Source: Bacteroidaceae bacterium (GTDB taxonomy: Bacteria > Bacteroidota > Bacteroidia > Bacteroidales > Bacteroidaceae). From it: a DNA stretch of 39,194 nt. Below the pieces are notes generated by a model that saw nothing but the letters and a program-made list of their open reading frames with translations, was not told the DNA's origin and made no database searches. Shown piece after piece: positions 24,529 to 32,802 of this stretch (position 1 is the stretch's first letter; each line of letters opens with the position of its first letter). The DNA lies in the NCBI GenBank assembly GCA_017541025.1, contig JAFXZY010000036.1:1-39194 (forward strand), given 5' to 3'. A program made the position numbers and the translations under genes.

Positions 24529-24574
24529 GGAAAGACCTCTCATCCCACCCTACAGGGCAGGAATAAATAGAAAG

Positions 24575-26590
24575 ATGAAAAAGTTTCCCTTGCTTATACT
24601 GGCGGTATTTATTCTCCCCTTTCACGGGCGAGTTAGAGGGGGACTTTTTGCCCAGGATCACCAGTTGCATGAGGTACAGGTGGAAGCCTCGCGTCGCATG
24701 AAAGATGCCGGTGTGCAGCAGACCATTTTGGATACCACACTACTGCATCAGAATATTGCCCTCAGTATGTCGGACATCCTGTCGCAGCACTCCACACTCT
24801 TCATTAAGAGTTATGGTCGTGCCACAGAATCAACAGCAGAGTTTCGTGGTACCTCACCCAGTCATACACAAGTGCTGTGGAACGGTATGAAGATTAATTC
24901 GCCTATGATTGGCACCGTAGATTTCAGTACCATTCCTTCTTATTTTGTGGATAACGCCAGACTGTTGCACGGAGCTTCTTCGTTGACCGTTACAGGAGGC
25001 GGATTGGGTGGAGCCGTGGATATGCAGACTTTACCTCTTTTCAATCAGGGCTACTCTATACAATATATACAGGGAATAGGTTCCTATAGTACTTACGATC
25101 AGTTCCTGCGTTTTACCTATGGAAACGACCGTTGGAGTACCAGTACCAGGGCGGTGTATTCCACCTCGAAGAACGATTTTAAGTACACCAACTACGATAA
25201 GATAGGTCATCCTGTTGAACGTAACAAGAGCGGCTATTTCGATGATGTACATGTTTTACAGGATGTCTATTACAATAGTCCCGCTGCAGGTCGCTTTGGT
25301 GCAATGCTTTGGTTCGCTCACAGTTTGCGCGGTCTGCCTTTCCTAAGTGTAGATTATAAAGACAATACAGATTTCAAGAACGAGCATAAGCAGGATGTCA
25401 TTCGCGGTGTACTGAGTTGGGATAAGTCCTTCGAAAAGTGGAATCTGGGAGCCCGTGCAGGCTATGTATGGCAGGATATTGCATACGACTATACTACAAC
25501 AAGGGAAACAGTAAACACCGATATTACCCACTCTCGCAGTATCAGTCATCAGGGATATCTGCAGGCTAGTGCCGACTGGATGCCCCGTTCGAATTGGCTG
25601 CTGACAGCTAATGCCTCAGTTTATTACAATCATGTGAAGAGCGAGGACAAAAGTCCTTTCCATATTGGTGATAACTACAATCTGGGCAGGGCAGAATATA
25701 ACCTGAATATTTCTGCTAAGTATCGGCCGGTTAAGAATCTTACGCTCTCTGCTGTACTCCGGGAAGAATGTTACAAAAACGATTTTATACCCGTTATTCC
25801 CGCATTTTTTGCCGAGTATGTTTTTACACCCCGTTTTATAAAGAAGAATGGAGCTTCGCATATTATCCTGAAAACTTCCGTAGCCAGAAACTACCGTTAT
25901 CCCACAATGGATGACCTGTATTTTAAGCCTGGAGGCAATCCCAATCTGCAACCTGAGCAGGGTTTTACCTATGATGGCGGTATTGAGGGATTCCTGCAGG
26001 TTCGATCCTTCTCGCTGAAAATGAACTTTTCAGCCTTTGATTCCTACATCACTGACTGGATTCTATGGACACCCAATGCCAAGGGCTATTGGCAGCCTTC
26101 GAACTTGAAAAAGGTTCATAACTATGGCACAGAGATGATGGTAACCGCAGAACTTAAGATGAGACATCAATGGAAAATATCTCTCACAGGCAACTATGCC
26201 TATACGCCCAGCATCAATAAGAGCGACAAGCTAGATGCTAACGATGCCTCTTATGGAAAGCAGTTGGTTTATGTGCCACGTCATTCTGCTAATCTGAATG
26301 GACGTCTTTCTTGGCGAACATGGAGCTTGTCTTATCAGTGGACTTACTACAGCGAGCGTTTTACAACTACCAGTAACGAGGTGTCGTATATAACTGGTAG
26401 GTTGAAACCTTATTATATGAATGACATTACGCTGGAGAAAACTTTTCAATGGCGCAAGGTACATGCGTCGCTGAAGGGTGTGATTAATAATCTGTTGGGT
26501 TCAGAGTACGTTACCGTTCTCTCCCGACCAATGCCGGGCCGTAACTTTGAGATATTTTTGGAGATAAAACCGCAATGGGGAAGAAAGTGA
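24575..26590 (+). CDS. btuB: TonB-dependent cobalamin receptor BtuB, 671 aa
   Basis: Outer-membrane transporter for corrinoids. The plug (residues about 30-150) has VQQTILDTTLLHQNIALSM, STAEFRGTSPSHTQVLWNGM and LLHGASSLTVTGGGLGGAVD. A 22-strand barrel follows, and the C-terminus is of the usual type (MPGRNFEIFLEIKPQW). Its place between btuG and btuF behind the riboswitch supports cobalamin. A palindromic element (24613-24648) lies in the signal-peptide region and adds HGRVRGG between the hydrophobic core and the likely cleavage site after LFAQ. This may weaken export. Confidence 0.85.
   Translation: MKKFPLLILAVFILPFHGRVRGGLFAQDHQLHEVQVEASRRMKDAGVQQTILDTTLLHQNIALSMSDILSQHSTLFIKSYGRATESTAEFRGTSPSHTQVLWNGMKINSPMIGTVDFSTIPSYFVDNARLLHGASSLTVTGGGLGGAVDMQTLPLFNQGYSIQYIQGIGSYSTYDQFLRFTYGNDRWSTSTRAVYSTSKNDFKYTNYDKIGHPVERNKSGYFDDVHVLQDVYYNSPAAGRFGAMLWFAHSLRGLPFLSVDYKDNTDFKNEHKQDVIRGVLSWDKSFEKWNLGARAGYVWQDIAYDYTTTRETVNTDITHSRSISHQGYLQASADWMPRSNWLLTANASVYYNHVKSEDKSPFHIGDNYNLGRAEYNLNISAKYRPVKNLTLSAVLREECYKNDFIPVIPAFFAEYVFTPRFIKKNGASHIILKTSVARNYRYPTMDDLYFKPGGNPNLQPEQGFTYDGGIEGFLQVRSFSLKMNFSAFDSYITDWILWTPNAKGYWQPSNLKKVHNYGTEMMVTAELKMRHQWKISLTGNYAYTPSINKSDKLDANDASYGKQLVYVPRHSANLNGRLSWRTWSLSYQWTYYSERFTTTSNEVSYITGRLKPYYMNDITLEKTFQWRKVHASLKGVINNLLGSEYVTVLSRPMPGRNFEIFLEIKPQWGRK
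24613..24648 (+). repeat. GC-rich palindromic element in the btuB signal peptide
   Basis: CTCCCC (24614-24619), CGGGCGAG and GAGGGGG form the arms of the same element class as 2175-2233 and 33821-33855. It is read in frame as LPFHGRVRGGLF. Confidence 0.65.
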
Positions 26591-27846
26591 AGACTGAAAG
26601 AATGAAGGCTGCGAGTAAGCGAGAGGCTACTGAGGCCTTTAGAGTAGCCACTGAATGTGGCTGCGGCCTCACAAAGGGGAGTGAATCCCCACTCACGACG
26701 GAGGCCAACCAGATAGGTCTGAGTTCTTCCGAGCGTGAGCAGGCTCGAACGAAGTTCAAAAGTGAAAAATTGATATTGGTGCTTTTGTTGGTTTGGGGAT
26801 TGGTTGCATGTGGTGGACATCGGGTTGGAAAAGAAACTGCTGACGGTGACACTTTAAACCTGCGCTATGCCCGCAATCTGACCATTGTGGAATATCCCGA
26901 ATATACAAAGGTCACTATCCGTAATCCGTGGGACACCACTCGCGTACTGAATTCATATACGTTGGTGAAAGAGTCAGGGGGAAAGAAAGGCGAAGTGGTT
27001 GTTCCGCTGAAGAATGCTGCTGTCTTTACCTCCGTTCACTGCTCCTTGCTCATGGAGTTAGGTTGTCAGGAGCGCATAGGCGGTATCTGTGAACTGGAAT
27101 ACATTCACATTCCTTATGTTCATAAGGGAGTAAAGGAGGGCCGTATCCTGGATTTGGGCAATGGTATGGAGCCAAACTTGGAACGCATCATGGATTTGCA
27201 GCCGGATGCCATCATGCTGAGTCCTTTCGAGAACAGTGGCGGCTATGGTCGTTTAGAGCGCATGGGTATTCCTCTTATAGAATGTGCCGAGTACATGGAA
27301 AACTCCCCTCTGGCCCGTGCCGAATGGATAAGGTTCTATGGACGGCTTTTTGGAAAGGCTGAGTTGGTGGACAGTCTGTTTTTGCAAGTGGAGCATTCTT
27401 ATCTGCAACTTCGTGAGGCTGCCTCTCATGCAAAACAGAAGCCTCGTTTAATCTGTGAGATGCCGCAGAGCGGGTACTGGTACGTGCCGGGTGGCAAGAG
27501 TACGATGGGCATTATGTACCATGATGCAGGTGCCGATTATCTTTTCAGTGATGTAGAAGGAAGCGGCAGTACGGCACTTAGCATAGAAAGAGTTCTGGAT
27601 AGGGCTTTGACGGCTCAGGTCTGGCTTATCAAGCATCACGGACCGCTCAACAAGGAGCAGATACTTCAGGATGTTCCAGCGTTGCGTAATGTAAAAGCCA
27701 AAATATGTCTTTGCGACACTTACAACAGCGGCTTTTATGAGCAGACACCCTTCCATCCCGATGTTTTATTGCGTAATCTTATTCATATTTTGCATCCTGA
27801 GCTTGGTATTAAAGAGGAAAAAGCGTATTTTTGTCCCTTGGAATGA
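26575..27846 (+). CDS. btuF: Corrinoid ABC transporter substrate-binding lipoprotein BtuF, 423 aa
   Basis: Periplasmic corrinoid-binding protein feeding BtuCD. The type III binding fold is visible from residue about 95: VFTSVHCSLLMELGC, LGNGMEPNLERIMDLQPDAI, GRLERMGIPLIEC and YVPGGKSTMGIMYHDAGADY. The lipobox LVACGG is near residue 80, preceded by the hydrophobic stretch LILVLLLVWGL. The start given overlaps btuB by 16 nt and leaves about 65 residues before the signal peptide. That extension is encoded by a complex palindromic element. A start at a TTG or GTG near 26770-26779 would give a normal signal peptide, so the true start is uncertain. Confidence 0.8.
   Translation: MGKKVKTERMKAASKREATEAFRVATECGCGLTKGSESPLTTEANQIGLSSSEREQARTKFKSEKLILVLLLVWGLVACGGHRVGKETADGDTLNLRYARNLTIVEYPEYTKVTIRNPWDTTRVLNSYTLVKESGGKKGEVVVPLKNAAVFTSVHCSLLMELGCQERIGGICELEYIHIPYVHKGVKEGRILDLGNGMEPNLERIMDLQPDAIMLSPFENSGGYGRLERMGIPLIECAEYMENSPLARAEWIRFYGRLFGKAELVDSLFLQVEHSYLQLREAASHAKQKPRLICEMPQSGYWYVPGGKSTMGIMYHDAGADYLFSDVEGSGSTALSIERVLDRALTAQVWLIKHHGPLNKEQILQDVPALRNVKAKICLCDTYNSGFYEQTPFHPDVLLRNLIHILHPELGIKEEKAYFCPLE
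26600..26765 (+). repeat. Complex palindromic element at the btuB-btuF junction
   Basis: Several hairpins follow each other: AGCCAC-GTGGCT (26645-26661), GAGGCC and GGCCTC flanking it, GGGG-CCCC with GAGTG-CACTC (26675-26695), and GAGC-GCTC further on. The frame stays open through the whole stretch. The edges have heptamer-like AAGTGAA runs. It looks like an insertion that displaced the btuF start. Confidence 0.55.
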
Positions 27847-28853
27847 GACAGAGTGCCATTATCATAGCTTTAATTGTGGTTATGCTGCTCTTAGGAGTGG
27901 CCAATCTGATATGGGGCTCGCTTCGTATTCCTGCTGCCGATGCAGTACATATTCTGCTGGGCGGACAGGTTGAGGCGCACCCACAGTGGACTTTTATCAT
28001 TCGCGAAAGTCGTTTCCCGCAAATGCTTACTGCATTGCTTTGCGGCATGTCGCTCAGTACCTGTGGACTTCTGTTGCAGACACTTTTCCGCAATCCTTTG
28101 GCTGGTCCCAGCATTCTGGGTATTGATGCTGGTGCCAACTTAGGTGTTGCTTTGGTAATGCTCTTTTTGGGTGGCACCGTAACATTAGGTAGCCTGAGTG
28201 TAAGCGGATACTTGCTAGTTATTGTGGCAGCCATGCTGGGTGCTTTGTGCATTATGCTGCTGCTGCTCTTGCTCTCTTCTGTGCTGCGTAATCAGGTGAT
28301 GCTTCTTATTACGGGTGTCATCATCAGTTACGTCACAGGTTCCATCATCTCTCTGCTTAACTACAGCGCTACGGAAGAGGGTGTTCACAACTACATTGTC
28401 TGGGGAATGGGTAACTTCAGTGGCGTAAGTCTGGATCGGTTGCCCCTTTATTGCATTCTATTAGCTATTGGGATGATTGGGGCAGTCCTGTTGGTGAAAC
28501 CTTTGGATGCTATTCTTTTGGGAGAACGCTATGCTACAAATTTAGGCGTAAATGTACATAAGACACGCAACTGGCTGTTACTATGCACGGGCTTGCTTAC
28601 TGCTACTACAACGGCTTTTTGCGGCCCCATCTCCTTCTTGGGCTTGGCGGTTCCGCATATTGCCCGCATGACATTGCGCACCAGTCAGCACCGCATTTTA
28701 TTGCCTGGTACCATGCTCATGGGTGCCTGCTTGACACTGTTGTGTAATTTGCTTTGCAACGTGCCCAGTAGTGGCAGCATTATTCCTGTGAATGTGCTTA
28801 CGCCCCTTATAGGAGCCCCCGTGATATTGTATGTGATCTTGAAAAAACATTAA
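27843..28853 (+). CDS. btuC: Corrinoid ABC transporter permease BtuC, 336 aa
   Basis: FecCD-type permease with about ten hydrophobic segments. Characteristic blocks are RFPQMLTALLCGMSLSTCGL, LQTLFRNPLAGPSILGIDAG and, near the C-terminus, GPISFLGLAVPHIAR. The ATG at 27843 overlaps the btuF stop (ATGA) and is preferred to a TTG at 27831. Its ATPase partner btuD comes only after an intervening hexosaminidase gene. Confidence 0.9.
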   Translation: MRQSAIIIALIVVMLLLGVANLIWGSLRIPAADAVHILLGGQVEAHPQWTFIIRESRFPQMLTALLCGMSLSTCGLLLQTLFRNPLAGPSILGIDAGANLGVALVMLFLGGTVTLGSLSVSGYLLVIVAAMLGALCIMLLLLLLSSVLRNQVMLLITGVIISYVTGSIISLLNYSATEEGVHNYIVWGMGNFSGVSLDRLPLYCILLAIGMIGAVLLVKPLDAILLGERYATNLGVNVHKTRNWLLLCTGLLTATTTAFCGPISFLGLAVPHIARMTLRTSQHRILLPGTMLMGACLTLLCNLLCNVPSSGSIIPVNVLTPLIGAPVILYVILKKH

Positions 28854-28870
28854 TTATAAATTTCATTCGT

Positions 28871-30469
28871 ATGAAAAGACTTACATCATTCTTTATGGCA
28901 GCAGCAATGGTTATTGCAGGCTATGCCAATGTGACTTACCAGGTTATCCCTCTGCCTCGTTCCGTCAATATGTTGCCCGGAGGTAACGTGGTTTTACTCG
29001 TTAAGGGACAGGGTGTTGCCTATCCTGCCGAGAATGCAAAGATGTTGCGTAACGCTCAGTTTGCACAGGAGTATCTGGGTGTTATTCCCGAGGTGGCTTC
29101 CAAAAAGTCGAAGGCCATCATGCAGATCTCTTTAGGTCTGCAAAACCCCAATCCTGATGCCTATACCATTACTATTGATAAAAAAGGTATTAACATTCAG
29201 GGTGCCAGCGAGAGTGGTGTCTTCTATGCCATCCAAACCCTTCGCAAGAGCATAGAGGGAGAAAAAGGCGATACTGTTCGGCTTCCCTATGTAATCATTC
29301 AGGATGAGCCTCGTTTCGGTTATCGAGGTACCATGTTAGACTGTGCCCGTCATTTCTTCCCCATCGAGTTCATCAAGCAGTACATAGACGTTCTGGCATT
29401 GCATGGTGTAAACCAGTTCCATTGGCATCTTACCGATGATCAGGGTTGGCGCTTCGAAGTGAAGGCACTGCCTGAGTTGGCAAAAAAAGCTGGTTATCGT
29501 CCGCATACCATTATCGGTAAGAACGTGGGTTTGCGCGATGCTGCCAATACCGTCTTCGACGATACACCCGAGGAAGGTTACTATACCCAGAATCAGATGA
29601 AGGCCATTGTAGAATATGCTGCAGAGCGCTATATCACGGTTATTCCCGAGATTGACCTTCCAGGTCACATGGTGGCAGCCCTGAGCGTTTATCCCGAACT
29701 GGGTTGTACAGGTGGTCCTTATTCTGTTTGGTGCCAGTGGGGTATTTCTGACGATGTGTTGTGTGCTGGTAATCCCAAAACGCTGGATTTCCTGAAGAAA
29801 GTCTATGGTGAACTTTGCGATGTTTTCCCCAGCAAATTTATCCATATTGGTGGTGACGAGAGTCCCCGTCGAAAATGGCAGACCTGCCCCAAGTGTCAGG
29901 CTAAGATGAAGGAACTGGGACTGACAAAGGAAGCTGAGTTACAGACTTATATCAATAAGGAAATGGAAAAATTCCTGGCTTCTAAGGGTCGTGAACTTAT
30001 CGGTTGGGACGAGACACTGGAAGGTGGTCTCAGCGAGAACGCCACCGTTATGTCATGGCGTGGTTACAATGGTGGTATTCAGGCTGCTCGTCAGCATCAC
30101 CGCGTTATCATGACTCCCACCAATAACTGTTATATTGACTATTACCAGTTGAAGGACCATAACGCACAGCCTATGGCCATTGGCGGATACCTTCCCGTAA
30201 GTATGGTGTATAGCATGGAACCGGTTCCTGCCGAGTTGACTCCCGAGGAGGGTAAGTACATCCTGGGAGCTCAGTGCAATTTGTGGACAGAGTATGTGGC
30301 AAGTCCAGACCATGCTATGTATATGCTGTTGCCCCGCTTGGCTGCTATGTCAGAGGTGCAGTGGATGCAACCCGAAGCTAAGAACTACGAGAATTTCTGC
30401 AAGCGTTTACCGCTCATTCAGCAGACCTATCGTCGTCTGGGCTATAAATACTGCACGGCTATCGAATAA
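28871..30469 (+). CDS. Exported beta-N-acetylhexosaminidase, GH20, 532 aa
   Basis: Releases terminal GlcNAc or GalNAc from glycans by substrate-assisted catalysis. A signal peptide (TSFFMAAAMVIAGYA) is followed by the GH20b-like N-terminal domain (residues about 25-145) and the catalytic barrel. RYRGTML-type FGYRGTMLDCARHFF, NQFHWHLTDDQGWR and the catalytic pair in FIHIGGDESPR are present, with Trp-rich substrate-site residues (WDETLEGG, LWTEYVA). It is inserted between btuC and btuD, 17 nt after btuC and 109 nt before btuD, which is unusual for a B12 operon. Confidence 0.9.
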   Translation: MKRLTSFFMAAAMVIAGYANVTYQVIPLPRSVNMLPGGNVVLLVKGQGVAYPAENAKMLRNAQFAQEYLGVIPEVASKKSKAIMQISLGLQNPNPDAYTITIDKKGINIQGASESGVFYAIQTLRKSIEGEKGDTVRLPYVIIQDEPRFGYRGTMLDCARHFFPIEFIKQYIDVLALHGVNQFHWHLTDDQGWRFEVKALPELAKKAGYRPHTIIGKNVGLRDAANTVFDDTPEEGYYTQNQMKAIVEYAAERYITVIPEIDLPGHMVAALSVYPELGCTGGPYSVWCQWGISDDVLCAGNPKTLDFLKKVYGELCDVFPSKFIHIGGDESPRRKWQTCPKCQAKMKELGLTKEAELQTYINKEMEKFLASKGRELIGWDETLEGGLSENATVMSWRGYNGGIQAARQHHRVIMTPTNNCYIDYYQLKDHNAQPMAIGGYLPVSMVYSMEPVPAELTPEEGKYILGAQCNLWTEYVASPDHAMYMLLPRLAAMSEVQWMQPEAKNYENFCKRLPLIQQTYRRLGYKYCTAIE

Positions 30470-30578
30470 AGTTTAATGTTTATTGCTTAAAGACAGTTTT
30501 TGAGTTTATGGCTTAAAGGTATTTCCTGTGTTTCAAGTTTAACGGGTTTATTCCTTCATACTGTTAATTGTCAACAAT

Positions 30579-31334
30579 ATGTTGCTTCAGCATTTAACAA
30601 CAGGTTATAACTCTCGTGTTGTAACTACTGATATCAACGCGTCATTGGTTCCGGGGGAGCTGACAAGCCTCCTGGGATCCAATGGAGTGGGTAAGAGCAC
30701 CTTGCTTCGTACCCTCTGTACTTTCCTTCCTCCTTTGGGAGGCGAGATTATCTTGCAGGGAAAGTCCGTCAGTTCTCTCTCAAGCGCTGAACTCAGTAAG
30801 CTTATTGGTGTGGTTCTGACAGAGCGTCCCGATGTACAGAATATGACGGTGCGTGATATGGTGAGCATGGGGCGCAGTCCTTATACCGGCTTCTGGGGCA
30901 GGCTTACGGAAGAAGATAACCGCTACGTCACAGAAGCGATGCAACTGGCAGGCATTACCTCCTTGGAGAAACGTATGTTCAGTACCCTCAGTGATGGCGA
31001 GCGTCAGAAGGTAATGATTGCTAAGGTGTTAGCGCAGCAGACTCCTGTTATCCTCTTAGATGAGCCTACAGCCTTCCTTGATTTTCCCAGTAAGGTGGAG
31101 ATGATGCGTCTTCTGCGCCGACTGGCTCATGAGATGCAGAAGATTATTTTCCTTAGCACGCACGATGTAGAGATGGCTCTCCAACTTAGCGACCGTCTTT
31201 GGATTATGCATCCCGGAGAGGTTGTGATAGGAAAGCCTGCAGAACTCTCCAAGAGTGGCGAACTTTCTCGTTTTATTCAAGCAGACGGCATCCGATTCGA
31301 TCCGGATTTAATGAGTTACAGAATAACTGTATAG
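30579..31334 (+). CDS. btuD: Corrinoid ABC transporter ATPase BtuD, 251 aa
   Basis: Energises BtuC. Walker A is GSNGVGKSTL (residues about 34-43), the signature is LSDGERQKVMIAKVLAQ, and Walker B is VILLDEPTAFLDF, followed by the switch His in FLSTHDVEMAL. The family length is about 250. It follows the GH20 gene after 109 nt, in which no terminator or consensus promoter was seen, so it is probably in the same transcript. The cobQ GTG start follows its stop by 1 nt. Confidence 0.9.
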   Translation: MLLQHLTTGYNSRVVTTDINASLVPGELTSLLGSNGVGKSTLLRTLCTFLPPLGGEIILQGKSVSSLSSAELSKLIGVVLTERPDVQNMTVRDMVSMGRSPYTGFWGRLTEEDNRYVTEAMQLAGITSLEKRMFSTLSDGERQKVMIAKVLAQQTPVILLDEPTAFLDFPSKVEMMRLLRRLAHEMQKIIFLSTHDVEMALQLSDRLWIMHPGEVVIGKPAELSKSGELSRFIQADGIRFDPDLMSYRITV

Positions 31335-31335
31335 A

Positions 31336-32802
31336 GTGAAGTCCCTTCATCCCATATTGTTCGTCGGTACAGGCAGTGATGTGGGCAAAAGCATTGTTGC
31401 CGCAGCCTTTTGCCGGATCTTCAGACAAGACGGTTACCGGCCGGCTCCTTTTAAGGCCCAGAATATGGCACTGAACAGTTACGTCACACCAGACGGTTTG
31501 GAGATTGGCCGGGCACAGGCTGTTCAAGCAGAAGCGGCTGGTATTCCTTGCCACACGGATATGAATCCCATTCTCCTGAAACCCAACTCCGACCAAACGT
31601 CCCAGGTTGTGCTTCACGGCAAGCCCATAGGCAATAAAAGTGCCTACGACTATTGGAAAAAGCCTACCCCTAACCCCTCCCAAGGGGGAGTGGAACTGGA
31701 TTTTAGGAAAGAAGTCTGTGATGCATTCGACCGTTTGTCCTCGCTTTATAATCCTATCGTTCTAGAGGGTGCAGGCAGCATTTCAGAAATAAATCTAAGA
31801 GACACTGACTTGGTGAATCTCCCTATGGCCCGTCATGCTAATGCAGATGTCATTCTGGTAGGTGATATTGACCGAGGCGGCGTCTTTGCCAGCGTCTATG
31901 GTAGCATTATGTTGCAGACACCCGAAGACAGAAAACTCATAAAGGGCATTATCATTAATAAGTTCAGGGGAGATATGCGGCTCTTTGAAGAGGGCAAGCG
32001 TATGTTGGAGGAACTTTGTGGCATACCCGTCCTTGGCGTTATACCTTATTATAAAGATATTCATATTGAGGAGGAAGACTCTGTTAGTCTTGCCAGAAAA
32101 AACTCTCAACTTTCAACTCTCAACTCTCAGCTTAATGTGGCTATAGTGCTGTTGCGTCATATCAGTAATTTTACGGACTTTGATGTGCTTGAACGTGACC
32201 CACGCGTCAATCTTTTCTATACAAATAATCCCAAAGACATTATACAGGCCGACATTATCATTCTACCTGGGACAAAATCTACGTTGGACGACCTGCTGGA
32301 ACTCCGCCGTAATGGTTGTGCTCAAGCCATCTTGCAAGCTCACCGGGATGGTAGGATGGTAATAGGTATTTGTGGTGGCTACCAGATGTTGGGACAGACG
32401 ATTGAGGATCCGGAAGGCATAGAAGGCAGTATTGCCACATTGCCTGGCCTTGGTCTCTTACCCATTCATACTACGATGGGTAAAGAAAAGACAACAAAGC
32501 AAGTAACCTTCATGTTCGAAGGCCAGGAGTGCAAGGGCTATGAGATTCATCAAGGCATTTCAGATACCGACGAAGCCATCATGCAGACCGGACATTGCAT
32601 CGGTACCTATATTCATGGTTTTCTGGATAATCAGCCCGTCATAGAACACCTTTTAAGTGAAAAGGGAAAAGTCAAAAGTGAAAAATTTGCTGCCGCAGAC
32701 CCAGCCTCTTTCAAGGAGGAACAGTATAATAAGTTGGCTGACCATGTGCGCCAGCATGTGGATATGGAACGAATCTATCAAATACTGACCAGCGATGATT
32801 GA
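31336..32802 (+). CDS. cobQ: Cobyric acid synthase CobQ, 488 aa
   Basis: Amidates four side chains of adenosylcobyrinic diamide using glutamine and ATP. The N-terminal dethiobiotin-synthase-like domain has FVGTGSDVGKS (P-loop) and FKAQNMALNSYVT. The C-terminal glutamine amidotransferase has the nucleophile Cys in IGICGGYQMLG and the His in YIHGFLDN. Starts at GTG. Three dispersed repeats are read in frame: a palindrome at 31662-31693 (TPNPSQGG), a heptamer array at 32101-32128 (NSQLSTLNSQL) and another at 32655-32682 (SEKGKVKSEK). All lie between recognised blocks, so activity may be kept. Confidence 0.9.
   Translation: MKSLHPILFVGTGSDVGKSIVAAAFCRIFRQDGYRPAPFKAQNMALNSYVTPDGLEIGRAQAVQAEAAGIPCHTDMNPILLKPNSDQTSQVVLHGKPIGNKSAYDYWKKPTPNPSQGGVELDFRKEVCDAFDRLSSLYNPIVLEGAGSISEINLRDTDLVNLPMARHANADVILVGDIDRGGVFASVYGSIMLQTPEDRKLIKGIIINKFRGDMRLFEEGKRMLEELCGIPVLGVIPYYKDIHIEEEDSVSLARKNSQLSTLNSQLNVAIVLLRHISNFTDFDVLERDPRVNLFYTNNPKDIIQADIIILPGTKSTLDDLLELRRNGCAQAILQAHRDGRMVIGICGGYQMLGQTIEDPEGIEGSIATLPGLGLLPIHTTMGKEKTTKQVTFMFEGQECKGYEIHQGISDTDEAIMQTGHCIGTYIHGFLDNQPVIEHLLSEKGKVKSEKFAAADPASFKEEQYNKLADHVRQHVDMERIYQILTSDD
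31662..31693 (+). repeat. GC-rich palindromic element in cobQ
   Basis: ACCCCTAACCCCTCCC joined to AAGGGGGAG forms the hairpin CTCCC-AAG-GGGAG. It is read as TPNPSQGG, close to TPNPSPVGEG in the Cys-rich protein at 2175-2233. Confidence 0.7.
32101..32128 (+). repeat. Heptamer array in cobQ, four AACTYTC units
   Basis: AACTCTC, AACTTTC, AACTCTC, AACTCTC, read as NSQLSTLNSQL. Gain or loss of one unit would shift the frame. Confidence 0.75.
32655..32682 (+). repeat. Second heptamer array in cobQ, four AAGKSAA units
   Basis: AAGTGAA, AAGGGAA, AAGTCAA, AAGTGAA near the 3' end of cobQ, read as SEKGKVKSEK. A similar AAGTGAA run flanks the element at the btuF start. Confidence 0.65.
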
